NCBI GenBank assembly: GCA_000752035.1
Contig: CCFE01000021.1
Coordinates: 62,001 to 126,000, forward strand
Length of the DNA stretch: 64,000 bases
Reading direction: 5' to 3'
Source of the DNA: Bacillus rubiinfantis
GTDB lineage: Bacteria; Bacillota; Bacilli; Bacillales; Cytobacillaceae
Program-made: the position numbers and the translations under genes
Notes under the pieces: model-generated
What the model saw: the letters and a program-made list of their open reading frames with translations, nothing else
Database searches by the model: none
Told to the model about the DNA's origin: nothing
In this document: in pieces, positions 1 through 8,284 of the stretch
How the letters are laid out: the number at the start of each line of letters is the position of its first letter
Numbering within the stretch: position 1 is the stretch's first letter

Positions 1-2
1 AT

Positions 3-116
3 ATCTGCTCGCTTATTATGATGCTAATAGGATGTTGGAGCTTATTGGAAAAGGCAGGTGTTCTATTACATCATCATCTGCCTACTTTAGATAGAAATAA
101 ACATAAATCTTCATAA
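3..116 (+). CDS. C-terminal end of a membrane protein, cut by the window edge
   Basis: An open frame enters from the left edge and ends at TAA after 37 residues. It begins with a hydrophobic stretch (about residues 1-15, rich in Ile, Leu and Met) followed by a short charged tail with a His-His-His run. In Bacillus genomes a small membrane protein of the YphA type lies in this position upstream of der, which fits the hydrophobic end. The identity is inferred from position only, because too little sequence is present for family recognition. Confidence 0.45.
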   Translation: MCSLIMMLIGCWSLLEKAGVLLHHHLPTLDRNKHKSS

Positions 117-180
117 TATGCTAATCATTACTCTTTCCATTGCGGAAGAGGATGACTATTTGTTAAAATATAAAGGTTAC

Positions 181-201
181 CCCTTCTACGCTATAGAAGG
201 G
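181..201 (+). terminator. Hairpin upstream of der
   Basis: A perfect 8-bp stem (CCCTTCTA 181-188 with TAGAAGGG 194-201) closes a 5-base loop and is followed by only a short T run. It may end the upstream transcript weakly. Confidence 0.35.
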
Positions 202-259
202 TTTGATATATACATACTAATATTGCATGATTATTGGAGTAGAAAGGATGGCGATGTAA

Positions 260-1570
260 ATGGTTAAACCTGTTATTGCCATTGTTGGTAGACCTAATGT
301 TGGAAAATCGACAATTTTCAACCGAATCGTAGGTGAACGAATTTCTATCGTCGAAGATGTTCCGGGTGTAACCCGAGATCGTATTTATAGTTCTGGAGAA
401 TGGCTAACACATGATTTTAATATCATTGATACGGGAGGCATTGATATTGGGGATGAGCCGTTTTTAGAGCAAATCCGTCAGCAGGCAGAGGTAGCAATGG
501 ATGAGGCGGACGTCATTATCTTTCTAACAAATGGAAGAGAAGGTGTTACGGCTGCAGATGAAGAAGTCGCCAAAATTTTATATAAAACAAAAAAACCAGT
601 CGTGCTCGGAGTAAATAAGATAGACAATCCAGAAATGCGTGACCAAATTTATGACTTCTATGCCCTTGGCTTTGGTGAACCGATACCGATATCAGGATCC
701 CATGGACTGGGAATTGGTGATTTACTTGACGAGGTAGCAAAACACTTTCCAAAAACAGAAGAAGCAGAGTATGCTGATGATGTAATCAAATTTTCTTTAA
801 TTGGACGGCCAAATGTTGGGAAATCATCATTAGTCAATGCTATTTTAGGAGAAGAACGCGTTATTGTCAGCAATATTGCTGGAACAACCCGTGACGCAAT
901 CGATTCAACTTATAGCTATGATGGACAAAAATATGTAATTATTGATACGGCGGGAATTAGAAAAAAAGGGAAAGTGTATGAAAACACCGAAAAATACAGT
1001 GTTTTACGTGCACTTCGGGCTATTGAACGCTCAGATGTTGTTTTGGTTGTGCTAAATGCTGAAGAAGGAATTATTGAACAAGACAAAAAAATTGCCGGGT
1101 ATGCCCATGAGGCTGGCAGAGCAGTAGTGATTGTTGTGAATAAATGGGATGCGGTCGAAAAAGATGAAAAGACAATGAAAGAATTTGAACAAAAAATTAG
1201 GGATCATTTCTTATTTTTGAATTATGCTCCAATTGTCTTTTTATCAGCAAAGACAAAAAAACGGATACACACATTATTGCCGATGATTAATCTGGCAAGT
1301 GAAAATCACTCGATGCGAGTTGAGACAAGTGTGTTAAATGATATTATTATGGATGCAGTGGCCATGAATCCGACACCGACTGATAAAGGAAAACGATTAA
1401 AAATCTATTACGCAACTCAAGTTTCAGTGAAACCGCCAACATTTGTAATCTTCGTTAATGAACCTGAGTTATTGCATTTTTCGTATGAACGATTTCTTGA
1501 AAACCGAATCAGAGATGCATTCGGCTTTGAAGGAACCCCGATAAAAATATTTGCTAGAGAAAGAAAATAA
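260..1570 (+). CDS. der: Ribosome-assembly GTPase Der (EngA)
   Basis: This is the double-domain GTPase that binds the 50S precursor during late ribosome assembly in the cytoplasm. Two complete GTPase domains are visible in 436 residues: P-loops GRPNVGKS at 10-17 and 182-189, DTGG (57-60) and DTAG (229-232) switch II motifs, and NKID (119-122) and NKWD (294-297) base-recognition motifs. A C-terminal KH-like domain follows. Length matches the family. The ATG start has an AAAGGA ribosome binding site 11 bases upstream. It stands at the head of der-gpsA, the conserved Bacillus order. Confidence 0.98.
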   Translation: MVKPVIAIVGRPNVGKSTIFNRIVGERISIVEDVPGVTRDRIYSSGEWLTHDFNIIDTGGIDIGDEPFLEQIRQQAEVAMDEADVIIFLTNGREGVTAADEEVAKILYKTKKPVVLGVNKIDNPEMRDQIYDFYALGFGEPIPISGSHGLGIGDLLDEVAKHFPKTEEAEYADDVIKFSLIGRPNVGKSSLVNAILGEERVIVSNIAGTTRDAIDSTYSYDGQKYVIIDTAGIRKKGKVYENTEKYSVLRALRAIERSDVVLVVLNAEEGIIEQDKKIAGYAHEAGRAVVIVVNKWDAVEKDEKTMKEFEQKIRDHFLFLNYAPIVFLSAKTKKRIHTLLPMINLASENHSMRVETSVLNDIIMDAVAMNPTPTDKGKRLKIYYATQVSVKPPTFVIFVNEPELLHFSYERFLENRIRDAFGFEGTPIKIFARERK

Positions 1571-1591
1571 CGCTTAAGGTAGGTGCAATTG

Positions 1592-2641
1592 ATGGAAAAT
1601 AAAAAGGAAGTTATCACTATATTGGGTGCCGGAAGCTGGGGAACTGCCCTAGCGATGGTACTGGCTGACAACGGACATGAAGTTCGTCTTTGGAGTAATA
1701 GTGAGGAGCAAGTAAAGGAAATAAATGAGCAGCGTACAAATAAAAAGTATTTGCCGCAAGTCATTATTCCTGAGTTAATTACTGCTTATGCCTCTCTTCG
1801 GGATGCCTTGGAAAATATCCATACGGTCGTGCTTGCAGTACCTACTAAGGCGATTCGTGAGGTAGCAGGGAAAATGCGTCAGGTCCTAAAAGCATCGATC
1901 CTGTTAACCCATGTTAGTAAAGGGATTGAACCCGATACGCTTATGAGAATTTCCGAAATGATTAAGGAAGAAATGCCACCTGAATTATTAGAGGATGTTG
2001 TTGTTCTATCAGGTCCAAGCCATGCAGAAGAGGTAAGTTTGCGGCATCCAACGACTGTAACTGTAACATCGGAAAATATGGCTGCTGCAGAGAAAATTCA
2101 AGATTTATTTATTAATCATAATTTCCGCGTTTATACGAATCCAGATATAATTGGCGTTGAAATTGGCGGCGCCTTAAAAAATATCATTGCTCTTGCGGCC
2201 GGTATTACCGATGGACTTGGTTATGGTGATAATGCCAAAGCCGCGTTAATGACGCGAGGTTTAACGGAAATTGCTCGTCTTGGTACCAAGATGGGGGCAA
2301 ATCCATTAACCTTTGCAGGGTTAGCGGGGATTGGCGATTTAATTGTAACCTGTACTAGTGTTCATTCAAGAAACTGGCGCGCTGGTAACATGCTGGGAAA
2401 AGGAAAGCCGCTTGAAGAAGTTCTTAACAGTATGGGAATGGTTGTTGAAGGTGTTAGAACAACCAAAGCGGCCTACCAGCTTGCCCAAAAATATGATGTA
2501 AAGATGCCAATTGCCAATGCCCTTTATGATGTATTGTTTAATGGGAAAAATGCCAGGGAAGCAGCAGATGTGTTGATGTCTCGGGGAAAAACCCATGAGA
2601 TGGAAGATTTGGTAAATATAATAGATGAGCATCATGATTAA
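1592..2641 (+). CDS. gpsA: NAD(P)-dependent glycerol-3-phosphate dehydrogenase
   Basis: GpsA reduces dihydroxyacetone phosphate to sn-glycerol 3-phosphate, the backbone for phospholipids. The 349-residue protein has the Rossmann motif GAGSWG at 12-17, a GPSHAEE motif near 141-147 and the catalytic lysine in IGGALKN (Lys196). In-frame GTG (1583) and TTG (1589) codons lie upstream, but they fall within or close to the ribosome binding site (AAGGTAGG), so ATG 1592 is preferred. It follows der with a gap of about 20 bases and probably shares its transcript. Confidence 0.97.
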   Translation: MENKKEVITILGAGSWGTALAMVLADNGHEVRLWSNSEEQVKEINEQRTNKKYLPQVIIPELITAYASLRDALENIHTVVLAVPTKAIREVAGKMRQVLKASILLTHVSKGIEPDTLMRISEMIKEEMPPELLEDVVVLSGPSHAEEVSLRHPTTVTVTSENMAAAEKIQDLFINHNFRVYTNPDIIGVEIGGALKNIIALAAGITDGLGYGDNAKAALMTRGLTEIARLGTKMGANPLTFAGLAGIGDLIVTCTSVHSRNWRAGNMLGKGKPLEEVLNSMGMVVEGVRTTKAAYQLAQKYDVKMPIANALYDVLFNGKNAREAADVLMSRGKTHEMEDLVNIIDEHHD

Positions 2642-2749
2642 TACCGATAAGCGTAAATGTCCGTTTTAGCCATAAGGGATAGTTTCACCATGATTATGCT
2701 TACTTTTTCCGGGTTGAAACTCTTAATATAAACTTTTTTGGCAAAATAG

Positions 2750-2836
2750 GCGTTCGTCGATACGTTTTATACTGCAGATGCATACAATGCAACGAAGCAA
2801 ATTGGTAGTATGACGCCTGGAGATTGGGTAATTTAG
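2750..2836 (+). pseudogene. Coding-like stub without start codon
   Basis: Between gpsA and yphE a 28-codon frame runs from just after a TAG (2747-2749) to TAG at 2834-2836. It reads as a plausible protein tail (residues FYTADAYNATKQIG then SMTPGDWVI) but has no usable start or ribosome binding site. It may be the decayed 3-prime end of a small gene. The rest of the roughly 300-base gap holds only the terminator at 2846-2888 and the yphE promoter. Confidence 0.25.
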
Positions 2837-2845
2837 TCTCGACTA

Positions 2846-2888
2846 GCTGAAGTAAAGCTCTCGCCCCTCTTTACTTCAGCCTTTTTTT
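2846..2888 (+). terminator. Intrinsic terminator before yphE
   Basis: A perfect 12-bp stem (GCTGAAGTAAAG 2846-2857 with its complement 2869-2880) has an 11-base loop and is followed by seven T. It ends transcription from der-gpsA. Confidence 0.9.
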
Positions 2889-2909
2889 ATGCCTTCAGTA
2901 CGGTTCCTA

Positions 2910-2925
2910 TGCTATAATAACAATC
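2910..2925 (+). promoter_or_regulatory. Extended -10 promoter of yphE-yphF
   Basis: A TGC-TATAAT extended -10 element lies at 2910-2918 with no convincing -35 hexamer. It sits just after the preceding terminator and 25 bases upstream of yphE. Confidence 0.45.
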
Positions 2926-2943
2926 GATTAAGGGGGGATGTTG

Positions 2944-3129
2944 ATGTCACCGGGAATGCTGAAAATGTGGATTTCGATAGCGGGAATAGGCTTGATGTTT
3001 CTCGCGATTATCACGATTTATGTAAGCAGATATAAATTAAAAGGGGTACTTCGTTTTGTTACTGCCGTCCTTGCCTATTTATTTATGATAAGTGCAGGAT
3101 TCACCCTGCTGATTGTGTTCCTCACATGA
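2944..3129 (+). CDS. yphE: Small membrane protein YphE (DUF2768 type)
   Basis: A 61-residue protein with two predicted membrane helices (about residues 7-27 and 36-58) separated by a short basic loop (SRYKLK). Size, topology and position between gpsA and yphF match Bacillus YphE; its function is not known. ATG 2944 is chosen because the ribosome binding site AAGGGGGG lies 6 bases upstream. The in-frame ATG at 2938 touches that site. It is probably cotranscribed with yphF, whose start lies 31 bases after the stop. Confidence 0.8.
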   Translation: MSPGMLKMWISIAGIGLMFLAIITIYVSRYKLKGVLRFVTAVLAYLFMISAGFTLLIVFLT

Positions 3130-3160
3130 TTTTAAAATACGTGCATATAAAGGTGATACT

Positions 3161-3871
3161 ATGAAATGGACAAGGCTTGGTTATCTCTGGGGATTAACGG
3201 TTATCTTGTTAACAGGATGTTTGTTCCCTAAGGAAGAGATGGTACAAAATCAAGTTCCTTATAAAGATCAAATTCAAGCAGTTCAACATGCGGTAGACGA
3301 ATTTAGGAAGGACAAAGGGGGTATCCTTCCTATTAAGACAAAGGAAGCAACAACGCCGATTTATCAAAAATATCCCATCGATTTTAAAAAAATTGCCCCT
3401 CAATACATAGCGGAGCCTCCGGGAAACGCATTTGAGAGTGGCGGGATTTATCAATATGTCCTTGTAGATGTGGAGACGAAGCCTACCGTAAAATTACTAG
3501 ATTTACGGGCTGCAGAGACGATTCGTGATATTAATTTACGAATAAAAGCGAATAAATTTCCACCCTATAAAAAAGAATTGGCTAAAAATGTTTATTCTCT
3601 TGATTTTAAAAAGTTAGGGTATGAACAGGCTCCATATGTGGTTAGTCCTTATACGAATAATAATTTAACCTTTGTTGTCACTGGGGATGCCCAAGTATAT
3701 ATTGACTATCGTCCGGATTTATATGAAAAGCTAAAAAAACTTGATCAAAATTTAAAACCAGGTAAAGATATTCGTTCCATTTTAGTAGAGGATTCAATGT
3801 TTGTTCCCGCTTATTCTCTACCATATACAGTGAATCCACAAACAAAGGAACCGGTTTTCTTAGAGGAATAG
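3161..3871 (+). CDS. yphF: Lipoprotein YphF (DUF3939 type)
   Basis: The 236-residue product starts with a lipoprotein signal peptide: basic MKWTR, a hydrophobic stretch, and the lipobox LTGC with Cys20. The mature part would be tethered on the outer face of the membrane. Sequence style and position between yphE and spoIVA match B. subtilis YphF, whose function is not established. ATG 3161 has the ribosome binding site AAAGGTGA 3-4 bases upstream. Upstream in-frame codons overlap the end of yphE and lack such a site. A strong terminator follows. Confidence 0.85.
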   Translation: MKWTRLGYLWGLTVILLTGCLFPKEEMVQNQVPYKDQIQAVQHAVDEFRKDKGGILPIKTKEATTPIYQKYPIDFKKIAPQYIAEPPGNAFESGGIYQYVLVDVETKPTVKLLDLRAAETIRDINLRIKANKFPPYKKELAKNVYSLDFKKLGYEQAPYVVSPYTNNNLTFVVTGDAQVYIDYRPDLYEKLKKLDQNLKPGKDIRSILVEDSMFVPAYSLPYTVNPQTKEPVFLEE

Positions 3872-3927
3872 AGTCATTTTGGATTATCTTTAAGAAGATA
3901 GATTCTTTTTGGATGGTTTTTTGTCAT

Positions 3928-3970
3928 AACCCTTTTTCTGCAAAATATATTGTAGGAGAAGGGTTTTTTT
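3928..3970 (+). terminator. Intrinsic terminator of yphE-yphF
   Basis: A 15-bp stem with a few G-T pairs (3928-3942 with 3951-3965) closes an 8-base loop and runs into a T tract ending at 3970. Confidence 0.85.
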
Positions 3971-4110
3971 GCTGAGAATGGCGGATTTTTTTATACAAAG
4001 TTCATTTACGATAACTATAGATGGAAACCCTCCAAAAGAGAGTATGAATGTAATCGTTTATTATGAAATCGCAAGAAGGAGGTAATAAATTTCAGAAAAC
4101 TGTCATAACA

Positions 4111-4145
4111 GGATAGGACAACGTCATAAACATATACTGTCCTAA
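4111..4145 (+). promoter_or_regulatory. Candidate sigma-E promoter of spoIVA
   Basis: CATATACT at 4131-4138 resembles the sigma-E -10 consensus CATACA(A/C)T. A GGATAGG element with the ATA core at 4113-4115 lies 13 bases upstream as a -35. B. subtilis spoIVA is known to be sigma-E dependent. The rest of the 3971-4199 gap shows no gene; a ribosome-binding-like AAGGAGGT near 4076-4083 has no start codon behind it. Confidence 0.45.
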
Positions 4146-4199
4146 ATTACCTAAATGGATGAACTATCCCACTTTAGTCTAAGATCAGGAGGGGATCAC

Positions 4200-5678
4200 T
4201 TGGAAAAGGTCGATATTTTTAAAGATATTGCCGAGAGAACTGGCGGTGATATTTATTTAGGAGTAGTAGGAGCTGTAAGGACTGGAAAATCAACGTTTAT
4301 AAAGAAATTTATGGAGCTTGTAGTATTACCAAACATAAACAGTGAGGCAGACCGTTCGCGTGCTCAAGATGAATTACCGCAAAGCGCTGCTGGAAAAACA
4401 ATTATGACAACAGAGCCCAAATTTGTACCCAACCAAGCGGCCACAGTACACGTCGATGAGGGACTGGATGTGAATATTAGGCTGGTCGATTGTGTTGGCT
4501 ACACTGTACCTGGTGCAAAAGGCTACGAGGATGAAAATGGCCCAAGGATGATTAGTACGCCATGGTATGAAGAACCAATCCCGTTCCACGAGGCAGCCGA
4601 AATTGGTACAAGGAAAGTTATTCAGGAGCATTCAACAATTGGAGTTGTTGTGACAACAGACGGTACGATTGGGGAAATACCAAGAAGTAATTATATCGAG
4701 GCAGAGGAAAGAGTCATTGAGGAGTTAAAAGAGGTTGGAAAACCATTTATTATGGTGATTAACAGTGCACAGCCATATCATCCTAGTACAGAAACACTAA
4801 GGAACAATTTGGCGGAAAAATATGATATTCCGGTACTAGCAATGAGTGTGGAAAGTATGCGTGAAAGTGATTGTTTAAATGTCCTTAGAGAAGCATTATA
4901 TGAATTCCCTGTCTTAGAGGTAAATGTAAATCTCCCAAGCTGGGTAATGGTGCTAAAAGAAAACCATTGGTTGCGCACAAGCTACCAAGAAGCTGTAAAA
5001 GAGACAGTTAAAGATATTAAGAGATTACGAGATGTTGATCAAGTAGTCCAGCAATTCAGTGAATATGAATTTATTGAAAAAGCTGGTTTAGCTGGTGTGG
5101 AAATGGGTTCAGGTGTTGCTGAAATTGACCTATTTGCACCAGATGAGTTATATGATGAAATTTTAAAAGAAATTGTCGGTGTTGAAATAAGAGGAAAAGA
5201 CCACTTATTAGAGCTCATGCAAGACTTTGCCCATGCAAAGGCAGAATATGACCATATTGCAGATGCTTTAAAAATGGTCAAACAAACGGGCTATGGGATT
5301 GCCTCTCCAACACTGTCCGATATGAGTTTAGAGGAGCCTGAGATTATCCGCCAGGGTGCCCGATTTGGAGTAAGATTAAAAGCCGTTGCTCCTTCCATTC
5401 ATATGATTAAAGTGGATGTTGAATCAGAATTTGCACCGATTATTGGCACAGAAAAACAAAGTGAGGAACTTGTGCGGTATTTGATGCAAGATTTTGAGGA
5501 TGATCCATTATCAATTTGGAATTCTGATATTTTCGGACGCAGTCTAAGTTCCATTGTCCGTGAGGGAATCCAAGCTAAACTGTCATTAATGCCTGAAAAT
5601 GCAAGATATAAATTAAAAGAAACACTCGAAAGAATCATAAACGAAGGCTCTGGCGGTTTGATTGCCATTATTCTCTAA
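4200..5678 (+). CDS. spoIVA: Spore coat basement-layer ATPase SpoIVA
   Basis: SpoIVA coats the outer forespore membrane and polymerises on ATP hydrolysis to form the platform for coat assembly. The product is 492 residues, the same length as in B. subtilis, when translation starts at TTG 4200. That codon has AGGAGGGG 5 bases upstream, and the protein then opens with the familiar MEKVDIFKDIAERTGGD. An upstream in-frame ATG (4155) would add 15 unrelated residues and has no ribosome binding site. The Walker A motif GAVRTGKS spans 24-31 with Lys30. The gene stands alone between two terminators. Confidence 0.98.
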   Translation: MEKVDIFKDIAERTGGDIYLGVVGAVRTGKSTFIKKFMELVVLPNINSEADRSRAQDELPQSAAGKTIMTTEPKFVPNQAATVHVDEGLDVNIRLVDCVGYTVPGAKGYEDENGPRMISTPWYEEPIPFHEAAEIGTRKVIQEHSTIGVVVTTDGTIGEIPRSNYIEAEERVIEELKEVGKPFIMVINSAQPYHPSTETLRNNLAEKYDIPVLAMSVESMRESDCLNVLREALYEFPVLEVNVNLPSWVMVLKENHWLRTSYQEAVKETVKDIKRLRDVDQVVQQFSEYEFIEKAGLAGVEMGSGVAEIDLFAPDELYDEILKEIVGVEIRGKDHLLELMQDFAHAKAEYDHIADALKMVKQTGYGIASPTLSDMSLEEPEIIRQGARFGVRLKAVAPSIHMIKVDVESEFAPIIGTEKQSEELVRYLMQDFEDDPLSIWNSDIFGRSLSSIVREGIQAKLSLMPENARYKLKETLERIINEGSGGLIAIIL

Positions 5679-5682
5679 TTTT

Positions 5683-5708
5683 GGACTCCGAATGGGGTCT
5701 TTTTTTTT
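5683..5708 (+). terminator. Intrinsic terminator of spoIVA
   Basis: GACTCC (5684-5689) pairs with GGGGTC (5694-5699) around a GAAT loop and is followed by a run of eight or more T. Confidence 0.85.
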
Positions 5709-5798
5709 GAACTAAACAAAAAAGGGCTTTCTTTTAAGAAAAGATTACCATAATTTCATGAATTCTTCTTGATATGCTTAATACATTGTGATAATCTT

Positions 5799-5850
5799 TT
5801 AACAGAATTACGTTATAGAGCTATAAAACCTTTATTTTACAGGGTTTTTT
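5799..5850 (+). promoter_or_regulatory. Promoter-like element and hairpin upstream of the HU gene
   Basis: The 283-base spacer between the spoIVA terminator and the HU gene contains TTAACA-17-TATAAA (5799-5827). A hairpin (5826-5832 with 5841-5847) with a T run ending at 5850 overlaps its -10. The hairpin alone would look like a second terminator. B. subtilis has more than one promoter here; only this candidate stands out. No gene is seen in 5709-5991. Confidence 0.35.
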
Positions 5851-5991
5851 CGGTATATCAGCCATGGGCAATCAAGAAACTTTTACTTTTAATAATAAAA
5901 TGGCATGATAAGGTATAGAAATTAAAAAAAATGTTTAGAAATGTAGATAAGTACTCTCATTATTGAATTACTTTGGGAGGAGGTGAATGGC

Positions 5992-6264
5992 ATGAACAAG
6001 ACAGAACTTATTAATGCAGTAGCTGAGGCAAGTGAACTTTCTAAAAAGGACGCTACAAAAGCAGTTGACGCTGTATTTGACACAATTTTAGATGCTTTAA
6101 AAAATGGTGATAAAGTCCAACTAATTGGATTTGGTAACTTTGAAGTACGTGAGCGTGCAGCACGTAAAGGTCGTAATCCTCAAACTGGTGAGGAAATCGA
6201 AATCGGTGCTAGCAAAGTTCCTGCTTTTAAACCGGGTAAAGCGCTTAAAGATGCTGTAAAATAA
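5992..6264 (+). CDS. hbs: HU-type nucleoid protein HBsu
   Basis: A 90-residue histone-like protein that bends and compacts DNA as a homodimer. The sequence opens MNKTELINAVAE and carries the DNA-binding arm around GRNPQTGEEIEIGASKVP, both diagnostic of HU, and is nearly identical in pattern to B. subtilis HBsu (92 residues). ATG 5992 follows GGGAGGAGGTGA; an in-frame GTG at 5983 lies inside that ribosome binding site and is rejected. It is a single gene with its own terminator. Confidence 0.97.
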   Translation: MNKTELINAVAEASELSKKDATKAVDAVFDTILDALKNGDKVQLIGFGNFEVRERAARKGRNPQTGEEIEIGASKVPAFKPGKALKDAVK

Positions 6265-6294
6265 TTACATAAAAATAGTTTAAGCGAATGCTGG

Positions 6295-6326
6295 AAAAAA
6301 GGTCATGGTGAACCATGGCCTTTTTT
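6295..6326 (+). terminator. Intrinsic terminator of the HU gene
   Basis: GGTCATGG (6301-6308) pairs with CCATGGCC (6313-6320) across a TGAA loop, extended by A6 and T6 flanks. Confidence 0.92.
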
Positions 6327-6356
6327 CTTTCCGATTACCTGTGCCATATCTATTTT

Positions 6357-6386
6357 TTGCTTGCAGAGAAAAGATTATGCTAATAT
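6357..6386 (+). promoter_or_regulatory. Sigma-A type promoter of folE-mtrB
   Basis: TTGCTT (6357-6362) and TAATAT (6381-6386) are separated by 18 bases, with a TGC extended -10 element. It lies between the HU terminator and folE. Confidence 0.5.
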
Positions 6387-6428
6387 TGAGTTGTTATCCA
6401 AACAAGATATGATGCAGGGGGAATTGAA

Positions 6429-6995
6429 ATGGTAGAGGTAAATCGTGCCCAAATAGAAGAAGCGGTACGTTTAATATTATCAGCAATAGGTGAAGATCCA
6501 AACCGTGAAGGGTTACTAGATACACCAAAACGCGTTGCTAAGATGTATGAAGAAGTTTTTAGCGGCTTAAATAAAGATCCAAAACAACATTTTGAGACAA
6601 TTTTTAGTGAAGATCATGAGGAACTTGTGTTAGTGAAAGATATCCCGTTTTTTTCAATGTGTGAGCATCACCTTGTTCCTTTCTTCGGAAAAGCTCATGT
6701 AGCCTATATCCCACAAAATGGCCGTGTGACGGGCTTGAGTAAGCTAGCAAGGGCTGTTGAGGTGATTTCCCGCAGACCGCAGCTACAAGAAAGAATAACT
6801 GCGTCGATTGCTGACAGTATCATGGAAAAATTAGAGCCGCATGGAGTAATGGTTGTAGTTGAAGCAGAACATATGTGTATGACCATGCGAGGTGTTAAAA
6901 AACCAGGTTCTAAAACAGTAACGACAGCAGTAAGAGGAACACTTGCGGAAGATGCAGCTGCCAGGTCAGAAATCATTTCGTTTATTAAAAATTAA
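6429..6995 (+). CDS. folE: GTP cyclohydrolase I (MtrA)
   Basis: FolE converts GTP to 7,8-dihydroneopterin triphosphate, the first step of folate synthesis. The 188-residue protein has the zinc and catalytic signature SMCEHHLVPF (Cys78, His80, His81) and the second zinc cysteine in MCMTMRGV (about Cys150), as in the classical type IA enzyme. Ribosome binding site AGGGGGAA precedes ATG. In bacilli it is the first gene of the mtr operon with mtrB, which follows 22 bases downstream. Confidence 0.97.
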   Translation: MVEVNRAQIEEAVRLILSAIGEDPNREGLLDTPKRVAKMYEEVFSGLNKDPKQHFETIFSEDHEELVLVKDIPFFSMCEHHLVPFFGKAHVAYIPQNGRVTGLSKLARAVEVISRRPQLQERITASIADSIMEKLEPHGVMVVVEAEHMCMTMRGVKKPGSKTVTTAVRGTLAEDAAARSEIISFIKN

Positions 6996-7017
6996 TTAGT
7001 AGTTGAGGTGAGAGATT

Positions 7018-7254
7018 TTGGAAAAGCGACTGTTTTCAACGAATGATTATATTGTTATTAAAGCAAATGAGGATGGCGTAAATGTAATTGGTCTAACTAG
7101 GGGATCAGATACCAGATTTCACCATTCTGAAAAGCTGGATAATGGAGAAGTACTTATTGCTCAATTCACTGAACATACCTCAGCCATTAAAATTAGAGGA
7201 AATGCGAAAATCCTAACACAATTCGGTGAAATCGATAGCGAGCATAAGAAGTAA
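7018..7254 (+). CDS. mtrB: Tryptophan RNA-binding attenuation protein TRAP
   Basis: TRAP forms an 11-subunit ring that, with bound tryptophan, wraps RNA carrying repeated (G/U)AG triplets and so shuts off trp genes. The 78-residue product keeps the family core (YIVIKANEDGVNVIGLTRG, FHHSEKL, QFTEHTSAIK). Translation starts at TTG 7018 with GAGGTGA about 6 bases upstream. The gene is retained although the trp operon it normally controls is missing from its usual place between aroH and hisC in this window. Confidence 0.95.
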   Translation: MEKRLFSTNDYIVIKANEDGVNVIGLTRGSDTRFHHSEKLDNGEVLIAQFTEHTSAIKIRGNAKILTQFGEIDSEHKK

Positions 7255-7346
7255 AACTATTGTATGTATGATTTTACCAAGAGTAATTTCTAATTAAATA
7301 GAAAGTGAATTATTTTGTGAATTTAGGCCCATACAAAAATCTTTTA

Positions 7347-7424
7347 TGATATAATGATGACTGCTGTGTGCAGAGGAAAAATTAATAAATGATTGCTGGG
7401 CTTGAATTTTTCTCTCTTTATAGG
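7347..7424 (+). promoter_or_regulatory. Extended -10 promoter and leader stem of hepS
   Basis: TGA-TATAAT at 7347-7355 is an extended -10 element with a poor -35. The transcript would begin near 7362 and contain an A-rich/T-rich stem (7372-7383 with 7405-7417, one bulge) about 45 bases before hepS. Its role is unknown. Confidence 0.4.
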
Positions 7425-7466
7425 TTAAACCATACATAAGGAAATACATTAGGGGAAGCAAGGGTG

Positions 7467-8282
7467 ATGAGCGTGCAAGATATTCGACAAACATTTATCA
7501 GCATCAAGGAGAAGGTTGAAACGTATGTATTTGACCAATATCTCGTCAAATATATTGACACTCCCGTTATTGATGAAGATAAATTGCTAATCCTAATTTC
7601 AATTATGAGTTATTTAAATTTACCATATCGGAAACTTGAGAATTTAGCACTTTCCACCACTCTAATTCAAACCGCCCTTGATACCCACGAACATATTGCA
7701 AAATTAAATAATGAGAAAAGCAGGCAATTAACGGTTTTAGCAGGAGATTATTTTAGCGGTTTGTATTATAAGTTTCTTGCAGATGCAGAAGAAATTTTAT
7801 TGATTGGAACACTATCTGATGGAGTAAAAGAGGTAAATGAATTTAAAATTTCAGTATACCATCATGAGTCGGATCATATCGAAAAGCTGATGCATCGAAT
7901 CAAGCGTTTGGAAAGTTCGTTAATTGCAAGGCTTGCTGATTATTTCCACATGGAAGCATGGAATGAATTAATTGCCGATGTTTTGCTATTTAAACGGCTA
8001 CTTCATGAAAAACAACAATACATGAATCAGGAAAACTCAATTGTTTTCAACGCCATTGCTAATACAACGAAATTTAATAATCCAACACTGCCAATTAATC
8101 AATCACAGGAACTGAGACACAAACTGCTAAAAACTTGTGATCAGTATTTAGATCGATCCAAACAAACGATCGAAACAGGAGTTAGGAAAATTCCTTTTTT
8201 AAATGAATTTCTTGAAAGCAGAATTGCTTCTTTGTTAAAACAGCACCAGATTTATGTGAATACTTTTAGGGAAGAAGGGTAA
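7467..8282 (+). CDS. hepS: Heptaprenyl diphosphate synthase component I
   Basis: HepS is the small non-catalytic partner of HepT; together they make the C35 side chain of menaquinone-7. The 271-residue protein carries the family block RQLTVLAGDYFSGLYY near the middle (about residues 90-105) and lacks the DDxxD motifs of prenyl synthases, as expected. ATG 7467 is preferred over GTG 7464; AGGGGAA lies about 9 bases upstream, and a GTG at 7473 is a further alternative. It is immediately followed by menG (3-base gap) and hepT, the conserved menaquinone cluster. Confidence 0.92.
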   Translation: MSVQDIRQTFISIKEKVETYVFDQYLVKYIDTPVIDEDKLLILISIMSYLNLPYRKLENLALSTTLIQTALDTHEHIAKLNNEKSRQLTVLAGDYFSGLYYKFLADAEEILLIGTLSDGVKEVNEFKISVYHHESDHIEKLMHRIKRLESSLIARLADYFHMEAWNELIADVLLFKRLLHEKQQYMNQENSIVFNAIANTTKFNNPTLPINQSQELRHKLLKTCDQYLDRSKQTIETGVRKIPFLNEFLESRIASLLKQHQIYVNTFREEG

Positions 8283-8284
8283 AC

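Noticed and set aside
4076..4090. AAGGAGGT upstream of spoIVA as a start signal of a small gene
   Set aside because: No ATG, GTG or TTG follows at a suitable distance, and the frame closes quickly.
4155..4199. ATG-started, longer SpoIVA
   Set aside because: There is no ribosome binding site, and the extra 15 residues are absent from the family; TTG 4200 gives the exact B. subtilis length.
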